DNA of 64,000 nt. Source: Geosiphon pyriformis (taxonomy: Eukaryota > Glomeromycota > Glomeromycetes > Archaeosporales > Geosiphonaceae). The stretch spans positions 101,015 to 165,014 of the forward strand of contig JAAOMT010000678.1 in the NCBI GenBank assembly GCA_016748015.1, written 5' to 3'. The first letter of the stretch is position 1. The number at the start of each line of letters is the position of its first letter. Under the pieces are notes generated by a model. It had not been told where the DNA came from, did not search any database, and saw nothing but the letters and a program-made list of their open reading frames with translations. Made by a program: the position numbers and the translations under genes. Shown here piece after piece: positions 51,052-62,640 of the stretch.

Positions 51052-51330
51052 TCAATAGGAAATTCGATTATCATTTCCTTCTATAATTAGATCTCCGATA
51101 AATTGCTCAAATTCTTGGCATCTCCTTGAGCTTGTATTTGTTTTGCACTTTGTATGTCCTTCCACAAATATAACACGGCATTTCTGTCTTGGCAACAGAA
51201 ATTTCAAAATAAAAGTTTCTTAAAAAAAAGTTACTATAATAATGCGCTAAAAATTTATTGAAGACTTAGCCACTTACCTTCTGTGTTCCATTTTTATGTC
51301 CCAGACTGTATTTCAAATTTTTCACTAAGT
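51052..51330 (-). CDS. Coding-like small gene, unknown family (two exon pieces)
   Basis: On minus, an open piece ending ...YSLGHKNGTQK (about 51320-51278) precedes a GTAAGT donor. After an intron ending CAG, 51183-51052 reads KCRVIFVEGHTKC, then TSSRRCQEFEQFIGDLII, stopping after ISY. The junction is phase 0 and composition is balanced. Four Cys in the second exon (KC...KC...RC) suggest a small metal-binding or disulphide-rich protein. I cannot locate the start codon and do not recognise the family with confidence. Other frames of exon 2 are also partly open. Confidence 0.4.
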
Positions 51331-51709
51331 AACAGTAAATATTGGATCAGATGATAACAAAATTTTTAGTCAAGATTTCACACGCATTAAAATAACAAAA
51401 GAATTTCTCACAAATAATGATTGTCTTTGAATTTGATTTTGCGAAATCGACAAAAAATATTTGAACCCAAATAAAATAACACACGATCTATCAAAGGTGA
51501 ATGAGGATTTGTATATTTATCATATAAACGTTTTTTTTGCTATTCTTTCTCCGCAATTTCAACTGATTGTGGCGTTTCATAAAATTCGATAATCCTGCTT
51601 CGAAAAGATTATTCTAGAGCTCAAAAATATTCTTTACAAAATTTTACGCATCTGCCATTTGCATATTAATTTTACTCTTTTACAAAAAATTTATTTGAAC
51701 AACTTCAGA

Positions 51710-52192
51710 ATGCCCCAATTCCAAAGCAGACCTTATAAATGGTCCGAAACTCAAACACAAGATTCGATCACATTATACCCTTACCCCAACTCAAAAACTT
51801 TTCCAATATGGGCTATCGTAATTATTGCAATATCATTTGGATGTATGGTTTTATTGGCCCTTAATGAGCTTTGGAGAAGGTGGAAAAGAAAGAGAGAAGA
51901 TTATTTGATTAGGAATGGAATAACGACTGCGACTTATTACGTTAATTCCTTTAGTTCAACAAATGACGAGCAGCAGCAGCAGCAAGATGAAAATTTAAAA
52001 AAAGCAACTAATAATATTTCACAAGTAAAAACTGAATCGACCGAAAAAAGCCTCGCTGTGATTACAAAAATCTTTGGTTTACCAACAAGAATTGGAAAAC
52101 ATGGAAATAAGAAATCTGGAGAAGTTGGTAACCCTACTTCAAAATCAGAAATTGTACAGATGGAATCAATTTTGGAAAAAGGAATTTGTTGA
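51710..52192 (+). CDS. Small single-pass membrane protein, unknown
   Basis: The first ATG in a strongly coding context is 51710, giving 160 residues. An upstream in-frame TTG at 51659 is unlikely as a start. After about 35 polar residues comes a membrane helix (FPIWAIVIIAISFGCMVLLAL) followed by a basic cluster (RRWKRKRE), implying the N-terminus outside and a cytoplasmic tail. The tail has a Gln run (CAG repeat near 51971) and many Ser/Lys. The frame ends ESILEKGIC, but two bases further over the reading KKEFVDGSDTDVFASEKK continues open to about 52250. One missing A in the AAAAA run at about 52175 would explain a shortened C-terminus. The layout recalls the membrane-plus-tail ends of the kelch genes, without propeller exons nearby that I can see. 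Confidence 0.6.
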   Translation: MPQFQSRPYKWSETQTQDSITLYPYPNSKTFPIWAIVIIAISFGCMVLLALNELWRRWKRKREDYLIRNGITTATYYVNSFSSTNDEQQQQQDENLKKATNNISQVKTESTEKSLAVITKIFGLPTRIGKHGNKKSGEVGNPTSKSEIVQMESILEKGIC

Positions 52193-53853
52193 TGGGTCTG
52201 ATACAGATGTTTTTGCAAGTGAAAAAAAAATTAAGGATAAGGAAAATTAAAAAATGATAAAAAGTTGGTTCTCAAAGATTTTTTCATTAATAGAAGCAGC
52301 GAAAGAAAGGTTCCCATTGAAAGTTTCGACAAGTTTGGACGAGATTCATAATAAACAGTAATTATTAGCGTATTTGGTTTTATTTTTAGGGATTTTACGG
52401 CATTTTGATTTAAATGATTTATTTAACTCATGTAAATCCTTCCTTTATCAATTCCTCAAAGTTGAATTATTGAAATTCTTTGTAAAAATTAAAATCCCTT
52501 CTGAAGCTTGTTCAATAAAAGTAATTACATTTTTCACATATCTTTGAATTTTTATATTTGTAAATGAAAAAAAGTAATTTTAAAGTTTTAAAAAGTTTTA
52601 AACTTTTAATAAAAAGCTATTTTAGATTTTGTTCTTATAAAATTTTTTTAAATAATTAGCAAAATAATAGGTTTTCTTTAATATTTTAATGTTTTTTGAA
52701 ACCAAATAACAATCTTTATATTCCTTGAAAATCATCAATGTTTATAAGTTGAACAAATTTGTTAACTTTTTGCAACAAAACATTTTCCGAAATTAACAAA
52801 TTTGCTTTGTATATATCTGGTCAAGCCATAATGCTAATAATTGTTAATGTGCAAAAAATTTTCTTTTCAAAATTTCATATACATTTGATTCTCCCATTTC
52901 AAACTGATTTGTTAATATATTATTTAAAATTGCTGAGTTGATAGTTTTTTAATTTAAAAAGTTTAATTTTTTGAGCAAGTATGAAAACATTGTGTTTCCA
53001 TTTTTGAGTCTGTGATGGATTTATATTATGTTCGATAAGTGAAATCTTTTTTTCCTTACTTGTTTTAGTATAGGCCTAATAAAAAAACAAATAATTAAAA
53101 TAGGAAAAGTAACAAAAAGACGGAATAATTAATGATTTACAAAGCAAATTGAAGCCATAAAAAAAATTAGCTCTTATTGTTCTAGAATTGAATCTGTGAT
53201 AAAAATAAATTCAAAATAACTGCTTTTTTTAATGTTAAAATATTGGAGCCAAATCCAAGCTAAATATTATTTACATATAACAAAAAATAATTTCCTGTTA
53301 TCTATTATAATTTCTTACTTTTGGGGACCACTATGGTTTAAGAATATACTTGGATTTACAATGAGTAGGTTTGTTTTTATCAAGTTCGGTATCGTTGAAA
53401 TATAGCCAAACGCATTATGCTTGCTTAATTTATTTTCTATTAACTTGTTTGTTCCGTTATATTTATACTATTCAAAATATTAAATTTAGATATATACTTT
53501 GAACTTTTTTCATAGGCTTACCATAACAAAGCTAATGATTTTAACCAGTTGACTTGAGATTTTTGATATGTTGAAGCTTTATAGGAAATTCAAATGTTAG
53601 TCCAGGCAAGAGAATTTAGAGGCCTTTAACTACTTGTGCCAGAATCTGCAAAAAAGGCACGTTGATTTTCTTAACCTGTCCGTCGGTCAGGTTGCGATTC
53701 AACAAGTCATTTAAAATCAGCTGATTTATCTGAGCTCAACCAATTGCCTTATGAGCTATTAAGCTGACACAACTCTCATTCTCCTTTATGTATAATACAT
53801 AAAGTTATGATGATGTGAATAACTTTTGAACTTGTGAAAACATAATACAAATC
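52193..53853. other. Intergenic, no gene seen
   Basis: AT-rich, with a possible extended tail of the preceding ORF to 52250. A compact inverted repeat occurs near 53677-53697. Confidence 0.4.
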
Positions 53854-54031
53854 TCATTTATACAAACCATCTTTGACGTCTTTGTTCAATCCTTCAACAA
53901 TATACGAACAAGTCTTCAAAATTACATCAATGTCTGTGTGCTTAAAATCCAACATATCTGCTTGATCTTTGCCTTGAAATCGGATTCCCTTTTGTCGCTT
54001 CAGAATGTCGGGTATCTCAACACAAGATCGG
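53854..54031 (-). pseudogene. C-terminal coding fragment of unknown protein
   Basis: The minus strand is open for more than 50 codons with balanced composition: IPDILKRQKGIRFQGKDQAD, then MLDFKHTDIDVILKTCSYIV and EGLNKDVKDGLYK, then stop. An intron acceptor (TTGTGTTGAG) may precede it, but no upstream exon is visible up to 54160. It reads like the end of a soluble protein. I do not recognise the family. Confidence 0.35.
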
Positions 54032-54303
54032 TGTAATTAAGTTATCAATTCAACATACTATCATGCTCAAGTCAGATTTATCCCTCAGTTCGTTCTTCCG
54101 TTATATTACATTTAATATTGCTGGGAAAATAGAAAGCCACAAATTAAGAAAATAGTTTAAAAACAACTTGCAAATTTTTGTCTCTGATCTCAAAGATCCC
54201 CCAAAAAAATTATTTATTTCAACTTTTTATAATCCTTATACATACAAAAAAAGGCTAATAATTATATCTTCCATGGTAAAGAAACTAACAACCAAAATAA
54301 CTT

Positions 54304-54432
54304 ACAAGTACGCAATATTTCCCTTACAAGTATTTGACCCACAAAGTAGTCGTTGAAGCGTTAAATTGCACAATAACAGCCCATTTATGGTATGCTAACA
54401 AGTACGCAACCTTTCCCATTACAAGTACGCAA
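54304..54432 (+). repeat. Three copies of ACAAGTACGCAA
   Basis: The 12-mer occurs at 54304-54315, 54398-54409 and 54421-54432, with a degenerate copy (ACAAGTATTTGA) near 54325 and a shared TTTCCC context. It may be part of the end of the neighbouring Tc1 element or a small minisatellite. Confidence 0.6.
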
Positions 54433-54739
54433 CTAGCAAGATAGTTGGTAACGGGTAACTCGGGCTATTAAATAACCGAATAAATTTACATTAAAGTTTT
54501 GTTTCTATTCTAGTACCTTCTGCCTAATTTGGACATTTCGATATAGTGCTTACGGATAGTATTTAGTTCTCATTTGTAACAAAAATGCTCTGCTTTTCAT
54601 CTTCCAGAGTGCCTTGTGTGAACGAAAACCTAAAAATTTTTGAGTGAAGGTTTTTCCGATTTTTATATATACTATCATCATAAATCGATAACAATCTTTA
54701 ATTTACTATTTAATTAAACAGCGACTTCAAAATTCGCCA

Positions 54740-55500
54740 GAAAAGAAATTTGTAAAAATGCTCGAGAAAGAGAGGAAAAATTGCACGCATTATTGGACAC
54801 TCCGCTAATTCTGTTAAAATTAACAAAAAATAATGGCCAAAATTTTATTATTGATAAACATTCTGAGCTTCAATTCTCTGGGAAATTAAAAAAATTCCAG
54901 CAATAAGAAATATACCAACTTCAAACTTCTATGTACACTAGAACTTTATATAAGATTTACTTTTGTTTTTTTTCCAGAGTTTTCATTAATGTGTAAAAAA
55001 CCAATGATTAATGAGGTAAACCGATTCAAACGGCGAAATTGGCCAGTACCTACAGAGAGGGTTAGTTATCTGTTCTTTGGACAGATGAATCCTCTATAAG
55101 CACTGACTCTTGTAAAAAATTTCGCTTATGATGTCATAAAGTCATAAAAAAGAGCTTCACAACCCTGATCATATACGAGCAACCATTTAAGTAGACGTAA
55201 ATAGGCATGTACACCTCACCTCAGGTATGACTGGTGAAGCATATGGAAACCAATAATTATGATCACCAAAGAAACAATTTCCCAGGAAGATAACGCTCCA
55301 ATTCACAAGTGTAAGCTTGTGAAAGAACTCCAAGATAATCTTGGAATTGTGAATTTGGAAGGGCCTCCACAATTGCCAGATCTTAGTCCAATAGAAAATA
55401 TGTGGAGATAAGTTAAAAATTCGATTTGCCGGGACAAAAAGAAGCTAACTTGAAGGGGACAGTATTGCTTGAAATGTATTTCCATTAGAGAAATTCTTCA
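54740..55500 (+). pseudogene. Tc1/mariner transposase remnant (DD34E)
   Basis: Pieces in shifting frames: a helix-turn-helix stretch KIARIIGHSANSVKI (54778-54831), RFKRRNWPVPTERVS (about 55023-55065), the first Asp in VLWTDESS (55071-55092), the second in QEDNAPIHKCKLVKELQ (about 55284) and the Glu in PDLSPIENMW (about 55376-55405). Counting residues between the second Asp and the Glu gives 34, the Tc1 spacing. A stop follows two codons after the Glu block, with remnants (VKNSICRDKKK) to about 55460. Frameshifts and stops make it inactive. I could not find clear terminal inverted repeats. Confidence 0.85.
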
Positions 55501-55639
55501 ATATATGGACTCAATGTCAAAACATGTTAAAAGAAAGGGTTATGTGACCCATTGATAGACGTTTGTTTTCAATAATAAGTTTATTGTGAAAAAGGTTACT
55601 TTTATTACATATACCTCGTGAAATAATCCTTGTCATTAA

Positions 55640-57148
55640 TTATTTAAGGAATCCCTTCTGATTAAGATTTTTCGGGCTACAGTCATTCATTCTTACCCCA
55701 AAGTATGGTTCTTTATGTATAAAATTACCATGTACATTATTTATTGACTGACCAGCATTGCATTCCTTTGAAAATTGAAAATAATAAAAATAAGTTTGTT
55801 TGATTGACATTTATCCATTAGTAACAATTTTAATCAAGACTAACCTCATTTTCTCCAGACATGACCCCATACGGAAACTCGAGTTCAGCACGTAACTCAT
55901 GGTATTTCCAACTTTGTGACCCATAGTCAAACCCTCTACATTCATAGAATGAATCTTCTTCATTATTTTTCTCCGTTAGACATTCACATGATCCTGGTAA
56001 AATCCAATACTCTGTCTCAAAGTGTTCCAAAAGATCATTTTTAACCCCAGGCGGTGGAAAATGTGGAACGTGGTCATTAAAATAGGTGATTCGTTGAACT
56101 TTCAATAATTTGTTGACCAGTCGGGCAAATACAACGTTACCAACCCTCGGGGCACCAAATGTAGTAGTTGAAACTTTCAAGGCAGAAAGGTTCATTTGAG
56201 GAGATACACCAATATCAGACATCAAAAATGATTGGATTCTCCATGTCAGTCCAGCGATTGTTGCATAAGCTATCAAATTTTTTTTTTGGTAAATTAATAA
56301 TTTTTATAAAATTTTTTCATTAAGAGAACATACCACCACCAATTGCATGCCCAACAAAGGAGATGAGCTGAACATTCAAGCTCTGATAGCCAATTAGTAA
56401 AGATTGAATTCGAGTAAATAACGATTTACGAATCGCTAAAAAATCAATTTGCCAATCTTTATCGACCCTAATCAGGCTATTGGATTTGAATCCCTCTACT
56501 TCATACGTTATCAGTTGAGTGCTTCGAGCTGCCCATTGATCTTTTGTCAGTTCAGGTCCTTTGATCAGTGAATTGAATAAATCAAGTTTGAGTTACTCAT
56601 TTTATTAGAGTATATTGATGATGAAAAATTCGAGTTATATAATTTTTGTTACCCTTAAAATTTATAATCAATGTTTTGGTGAATACTTCCATATTTATAT
56701 CAACTTCAAGATAAAATAACCAAAGCAATTAAATTAGCCTTTTAAAATTCTCAGAGTTAAGTAAATATTCAAAACCTTTCAAACGGCCACTAGGGACATT
56801 TGCACCAAGCTCTTTATCATCATTGCAATAAATATAATTCGCGAAAAACGCTGCCAACTTCAATTGTCGAAAAGAATTAAAATCCTGTTTAATATCAATT
56901 AATCGTTTTGATTTTCCATTCACCGCACGATTGTTGAGTAATGTCAAGGGACCAGGAACAGAACTAGGAATGGATGATATGCTTGATTTATATAATCCAT
57001 GACTTAGGTTATGATGCAGATTGGCCTTTTCTAAGCTTTTTAGACTCCGCCATGATGAAACTGGTACTTTTAAAAACTGATGAGTTTGAATAAGAATTAA
57101 AAGAAAAAATATTAATAAGCAATTATTTCTATTGAAAATTTTGTCCAT
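55640..57148 (-). CDS. Class 3 lipase-like protein with Ser-to-Ala elbow
   Basis: Five exons on minus: 57148-56776, 56703-56653, 56558-56334, 56269-55845, 55765-55640. All are in frame with GT-AG introns, giving 399 residues. The N-terminus has a signal-like segment (CLLIFFLLILIQTHQFL). Family landmarks are AAFFANYIYCN, TLIINFKG, the nucleophile elbow FVGHAIGGAYATIAGL, TTFGAPRVGNVVFARLV, RITYFNDHVPHFPPPG (Asp region) and a C-terminal His in HKEPYFGVRM. The canonical elbow is GHSxGG; here Ser is Ala, which should remove hydrolase activity while keeping the fold. The architecture, including the late exon carrying the His, parallels the gene at 22351-23743, so the two are paralogues. A secreted binding or regulatory role is conceivable but not shown. 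Confidence 0.88.
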
Positions 57149-59844
57149 TTCAAATCTAAGTCTACTAGTTTTTCAAATACTCCAAATCTCAAAATAAATG
57201 TTATATATAAACGCATGGAATGCACGATCGATGTGTGTGTTTGTTTGATAGGAATGCAGGATGATACGGTGTATTGCAAACAAATTAATTTTGATAAAGA
57301 ATATTCGTGTTTAGATTAAACCTTTTGGTGATTTTAATCTTTTGATAAAGGTTTCGGAGCAATGGAAATAAAAGCAAGAATTCAAGAAAAAAGAATATTT
57401 AAATGCCCACTAAATTTTTGTAAGCAATGCGTTAACTTTTTATACAGTTAAATATTTATTTTGTGAAAATGTGATGCCTAAACTGTATAAGAAAAAGGGT
57501 TTATTACTAGATATAAAACATTTGTAAAAAAATATCCATTTTTAAATTGAAATTTGGTGTGCTATTATGTGATAGTTACTTAGATTTTCTGCGTCTGCTT
57601 CCTCTCCATTGAAAGAGATTTCGGATGTGTTTATGATATAAATCATTAAATAACTTAGACCTAAATTTTATTTCATATGCATTTTTTCCCAGTTATACCC
57701 TCAACTTATGCAATATTCTTGAAATAGGTTGCCAAGTTTTATTATCTGCTAAGAGCTTTAAAACCATTCGACTTGATTGTAAAACTTTATTTCTAAATCG
57801 GTACCTTATTAATAAATAATTTAACGTGTTATTAAGAAATTCTTTATGCCTCAATATTTTGCAACCTCCCAAGTTTTACCAATTTTAGTACAAAATTAAT
57901 AATAATTTTTGGGTAACTTTGCATCAATTTCAGTATTTGATATTTAAACTGATCATTATTACTTCGAATAAGCTATCCAAAAGTACCAATTTTAAATCTG
58001 AAAAATAAGAGAGTAAAAGTTGTCTATATATGTAGATCAAAGAAATTTTGAGAATACTCTTGGTATTAATTGCCAATGTTAAACCATAAGGGGTTAAAGA
58101 TTTGCTAACAATACCTAAACATAATAACATTTATATATTCTATATTCTGTAGAGTTTTAATATCAAATATTCGAAATATTCAAAAATACAGCAATTTTTT
58201 ACAAAAGCCTTATTGCTATGAAAAGTGACTTTTATTTCTTAAAATCTAATATGCTTGAAAAAAATAAGTAAATTCTGAAAGTAAACTTTTTGTTTTGAAT
58301 CAAATACATGTACATTTTTGTAATAATTATGCTAATTTTTAAAACTGAAAAGAATTATACCAATAATAACAACTTTAGAAATATTTTAAAAAACTTTTAA
58401 TTATAAAAATTCTATCAGTCTCGATTTTAATAATAACAATCTAAATAGTCTAAATAAGAAAACATTGAATCTTTCAGATTAAAATTCTAAAATTTTCAAC
58501 TTAAAAACAATCCGAAGAATTGAAGTTTCCATTATGATTGAAAAGTATGTACATATTTCAAAAAAAGAAATTGTTTGTCTTATTTCTTATTTTAAAATTA
58601 TTTAGTTTGCTATTTTGAATGCCAAAATAAGATCAAAAATATTAAACCAAAATTATATGTTAACCTTTATCTTATTTTTATTGTCATTAAGAAAGTTTAA
58701 AAAACTTTTAAGCCTCGTTAATAATAGTTGAAAATCTGAAAACTTGACATATTAAAAGTTCAAAACCATAAAATTCTTTGTTTTTTATAAGATTGAAGTT
58801 TACAATGCCAAAATTTATTATTTTATCTAAAATGTAAATTTTTTTACCTTTAATAATTCAAAATTTATTAATATATAAATATAATTATAGGCTCACACAC
58901 ACAAAAAAACGGTAAAAAAATATGGAAAAAAAACCTTATAAAATAGTTTATATCACATTTAAATATAAAAATTTTCATCTGTTTCAAAAACAAATAATAT
59001 TGTATTTACAATTTATTAAAAAAGTTTCAAATATCTCAAACCAATAGTTCAGCAAATTTGATGATTGAAATTTTACTTAAATGATAAACTTATGAGCAAA
59101 AATATTTGAAAAACCAAACCTTTTAGTGTTTCTAAAAATCTTATTAGAAAAATTTATCTTAAATTATATTTTCTAATATATTTGATTCAATATATAAGTT
59201 TATTAATTCTTCACAGATATTTTACTACAAAATTTATTTAATAGCAGCATTATAGTTTGAACCTAGTTAGATTTACCGGTAACAACAATATAGGATTTAC
59301 TTCTGTGCTTTAATTTGAGGCTTAATTCAGATTCTAGCGAGTCTCTTCCAATTTCTTTGATTTAAAGAATCTTTTTAAATAATAAATTTTCAATTAAAGT
59401 TGAAGCTACTCATGTCATTATTTTTGGTCAGTTTGTGAATTAATCAATCAATTACAGATAAAAAACAAATATTATAAAAATTATAATGAATATCTTGCTT
59501 CACCATTTTTTACTCAATCAATGCTCAAAACAAAAATTCTCGTTGGTCAGGAAAAATATTATAATTCTTAAGGTTTTCTTTCTTCACGAAGTTCATTACT
59601 AGAAAGATTTTATTAAACATTTATAAAACTAATGTCATTATTTAAAAGCAAGTCGAATATAACAGTAATAAATGATTTAGTAACAACATTGCCCTAATGC
59701 TAATATATAAACCAGATTAAAATAATATCTATATAGATGTACTCTAGTTGTAAATAGTCTAATAACTTTATCATTATTAAAGACTAGATAATCATGTAAA
59801 AGTTCAAATTTAGCATTAAATTAATTTGGGTAAAATCCGAAAGT
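57149..59844. other. Intergenic, no gene seen
   Basis: AT-rich unique-looking sequence with the presumed lipase promoter at 57149-57300. I found no protein-like frame, structural RNA or clear repeat in this 2.7 kb. Confidence 0.45.
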
Positions 59845-59942
59845 TCCTCTCAAAAAAGTATGAACCAGAGGTAATAGCCATAAATTTCGGTTCATTATAA
59901 ATTGGTGATTATGATAGTTATTAATGCGAATAATATTCAACT

Positions 59943-60074
59943 TTACATAATTGAACATTGACCGGTGCCGCTACCATCGTCTGGGTCACCGGTAGGTCCT
60001 TTAATAGAGCCGTTACCAGGAGCGATAATCGTGAGAGGATTAAAGGAGGATTGATTGTTGGTAGTTGGTTGCAT
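59943..60074 (-). CDS. 43-aa CaaX-box peptide, copy 1
   Basis: Complete ATG-to-TAA ORF of 43 codons. The product starts MQPTTNNQSSFNPLTII, continues through a Gly/Pro/Asp-rich middle (APGNGSIKGPTGDP) and ends DDGSGTGQCSIM. The last four residues form a CaaX box, where Cys would be farnesylated (Met at X favours farnesyltransferase), the tripeptide removed and the end methylated. There is no signal peptide or membrane helix. Length and layout resemble fungal lipopeptide pheromone (a-factor-type) precursors, but that is inference. A prenylated membrane-associated regulator is the alternative. A TATA box and a palindrome lie upstream in conserved positions. Compared with copy 2, nine of ten coding differences are synonymous. 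Confidence 0.72.
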   Translation of the reverse strand: MQPTTNNQSSFNPLTIIAPGNGSIKGPTGDPDDGSGTGQCSIM

Positions 60075-60176
60075 ATTTTCAAATTATTTGATTTATTTTG
60101 AATGTTACTGCTTTGCTTTTTTTCTCTTTATTAGTTTGGTTGAATTGAAAAATTAAATTGGAAAAGTACCACTAGT

Positions 60177-60183
60177 TTTATAG
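60177..60183 (-). promoter_or_regulatory. TATA box of CaaX peptide copy 1
   Basis: TATAAAA on the minus strand, 103 bp before the ATG and conserved in copy 2 together with its left neighbour TTTTTTGC. Confidence 0.6.
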
Positions 60184-60296
60184 CAAAAAATCATCTTAAC
60201 ATCTAGTACATGTATGCGAAACAATGTTAAGTGAATTATAATGTGAAAATGCAAAAATCGATAGAATATCACAGATAATAGATTTTGACATATGCA

Positions 60297-60316
60297 TTGT
60301 TAAGATATCTCAACAA
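60297..60316 (-). promoter_or_regulatory. 20-bp near-palindrome upstream of CaaX copy 1
   Basis: TTGTTGAGATATCTTAACAA on the minus strand, symmetric except for one base pair. It is retained unchanged in copy 2 although the surrounding promoter has diverged. It is a candidate dimeric regulator site. Confidence 0.5.
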
Positions 60317-60657
60317 TATCCCAAAAGATTTAAAAAGCATATTAACTTTCAAAATCAGTTATAGTATTGATTTCTAATATTATATTCTACTCGGCGTAAC
60401 TAAAGTATAAGTTCAGCTATTAAGGAGGTTTTTATAACAATAATTGCTAAAAAGTTGTTATTCTGCATTGTGAATCAAAATCGCCCTTCTTGCCTTTCAT
60501 ATTGTTAATTTGTTGCAGCTAAAATTACTTGATCAATCTTTTAGCAATAAACTAAAGAATGTTTCTATCACGAAAAACCAAATTGAGTTTTTAAATAATT
60601 TATCAAAATAAATTCTCAAAATAAACCACTAAAAAAATTTTTCTCTTTCCTAATTTT

Positions 60658-62640
60658 ATGACCACGACTAGAACAAAGAGTAAAAAGGTTTCAAATGTTA
60701 TTTTCCCTATAGTAACTAATAAAGTTTCAACAAAAGAAGGTTTCTCTGCTATCAAAGCAGCTAGTCAAAACGTTCTGGCAACATTCTCCTTAAATATTGA
60801 TAGTGAAAAGCTGTCTTTGGTGGCTTTTAAAGTATTTTTCTCATCTTTGGCTGGTGGTTCTTTTTCAGTCAAAGTTTTTTTCAAGAGACGCACTTGGGTC
60901 AGTTCCAATGTTGTTTTTATTCTCTCTAAGAGCCCCAAAGTCTTCAATAATAGGCCATTTAACAAGCTGGTTTTTTCTGTTTTTACCACTAATACTATCA
61001 CTACCACTACTACTTTACAAATGGCCAAAAAAACTAAAAACTTCAAAAAACAGCAACAGTTATTTGTGTTTGCTATTGTTACACTAAACTTCTTTGTGGT
61101 TTTAGATAAGATCTTAGATAAAATCTCTCTAGCAGCAATTAGCTCTCTTTTTAATGTAAATAATAACAACAATAGCATATCTTTAAAATAAAAATTAATT
61201 ACTGGCTGTATTGCCAAATGTGATGTCTTTTAGCAGATCATTGCCAGTTTTAAAAGCAACTTATTAAGTTACTTAATTTTAAGAACTGAGCTAATTAAAT
61301 GGAAACAAAATCAACCTTTTTTTCTTTGTTTTTTGGTACTGTCTTTAGTAATACCTAAAAGACAATTTCCAGTTGTTAAATGTTTTTTGGATAAATAATC
61401 TCTATTTTAATATCTGGTGTTATATTTAAAATTAAATTGGTTTTAATTAGTTTTTTATTCAAGTTGCTGTTTAGCTTTATTGAACTTAAATCAGTTTTTA
61501 AACACAATATTAAATTAAAGTCTTTTTTAATTGTTGTTATTAATATTGTTATTAATGATTTTCTTTTTTTTGATTTTACTTAAGATTACAAAAATTTTTA
61601 TAGTGACTTTTAATTTTTTTTTTTATTTCTGTTGTATTTTATAATATTCTTCTTAATATATTTTTTAATAATATTAAAAACACTCTTGGTGTTTTTGGTA
61701 TTGTTATTTTAGTAAAGTTAAATCCTAGTAATTTGTAATAATATGTTATTGTTAATTTTAAAAACTTTTTATTTGTTACTATTATTTTTAATAACTAGTT
61801 TGTGTGAATTAAAAAACAGTATTAAGATTTTTTTGCTTAACCAAAAAGAAATTATTATTTTAAAAAACAATTTTAAGACCAAATTAGTCAATTTTTTTTT
61901 TAGTTATACTGTTTTTAAAATCAGTAATCTGATTTTTCAAGTTAATAATTATATTTGTTTTATTTTCTGCTTTTTTAATTTTTATTGTTATTAATGCTTT
62001 GTTATTATAATATTTGAATTTTATAAATTTTTGAATCTTTTTATAGTAAAAACTAGAATTTTATACAAATATTGTATTTAGTAAAAAACTTTTAAATGTT
62101 GTTATTGTTACAAGTATTAGAGTTTTAATTATTTTTTTGCTAATTACAAGGTGTTATTATCTATTTTTTAAGTTGTCTATTAAAATTACTGTTGGCTTTA
62201 AGTTTTTTGTATTATTTTTTATTAGTAAAAAATTTTATGCTAAGATTTTTGCTCTTTTGGCTTTTTTTTTTGTTATCTTTTTGGCTGTTTTTGTTATTAA
62301 TTTTGTTGTTAAGTCTAAATTAGATTGTTTGGATTTTAAATTGCAAGTTTGGCTGTTTTAATTAAATTTGTTATTAAACTAATTGGTTTTTTGGTTACTT
62401 TGGTTATTATTCTTTTAAACACTTCTTTTGTCTTATATGTAGAAATTAAAAGTTTGGTTTTTATTATCTAAGATAAAATGTTTGTTCTTAATAAGACTCT
62501 GGATCAGCTTATTTTAAATGTAGCAATAGTTAAAACTGAATGTAGTTTTAATAATGTTTATATAGATGATGTAATATTGATCTATTTGATAATAAATTTT
62601 ATACTAGACTAATTACTTTCTGAAAATGTCAACCTAATAG
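60658..62640 (+). pseudogene. Decayed retroelement-like ORF region, strand-biased C-to-T
   Basis: Starts with an intact 177-codon ORF (60658-61191) rich in Thr, Ser, Lys, Phe and Val (TTTRTKSKKVSN start, a TTTTT run, KKTKNFKKQQQ). It continues as broken frames (61743-61994, 62137-62361) that look like a former Pro/Ser/Ala-rich protein turned into Phe, Leu and Val. The phrase NVYIDDVILIYLI appears near 62553. On the plus strand C is strongly depleted while G persists, more so after 61300. I take it to be the first ORF of a retrotransposon but cannot name the family. It sits between the two inverted CaaX gene arms. Confidence 0.45.

Larger units (their letters stand above)
59845..60410 (-). repeat. 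Left arm of inverted gene duplication
   Basis: The reverse complement of this arm aligns with 63440-64000 from promoter through coding region to 3' flank. The right arm runs off the window, so full length is unknown. Flanks differ by many substitutions and small indels, while the coding part is nearly invariant. Confidence 0.85.

Noticed and set aside
52759-52941. 60-aa plus ORF
   Set aside because: No protein-like features and AT-driven composition.
57930-58130. 66-aa minus ORF
   Set aside because: Isolated, AT-driven, no start context, splice partners or homology that I can recognise.
60765-61217. 150-aa minus ORF over the decayed element
   Set aside because: Opposite-strand shadow of the 177-aa frame; composition reflects the strand skew.
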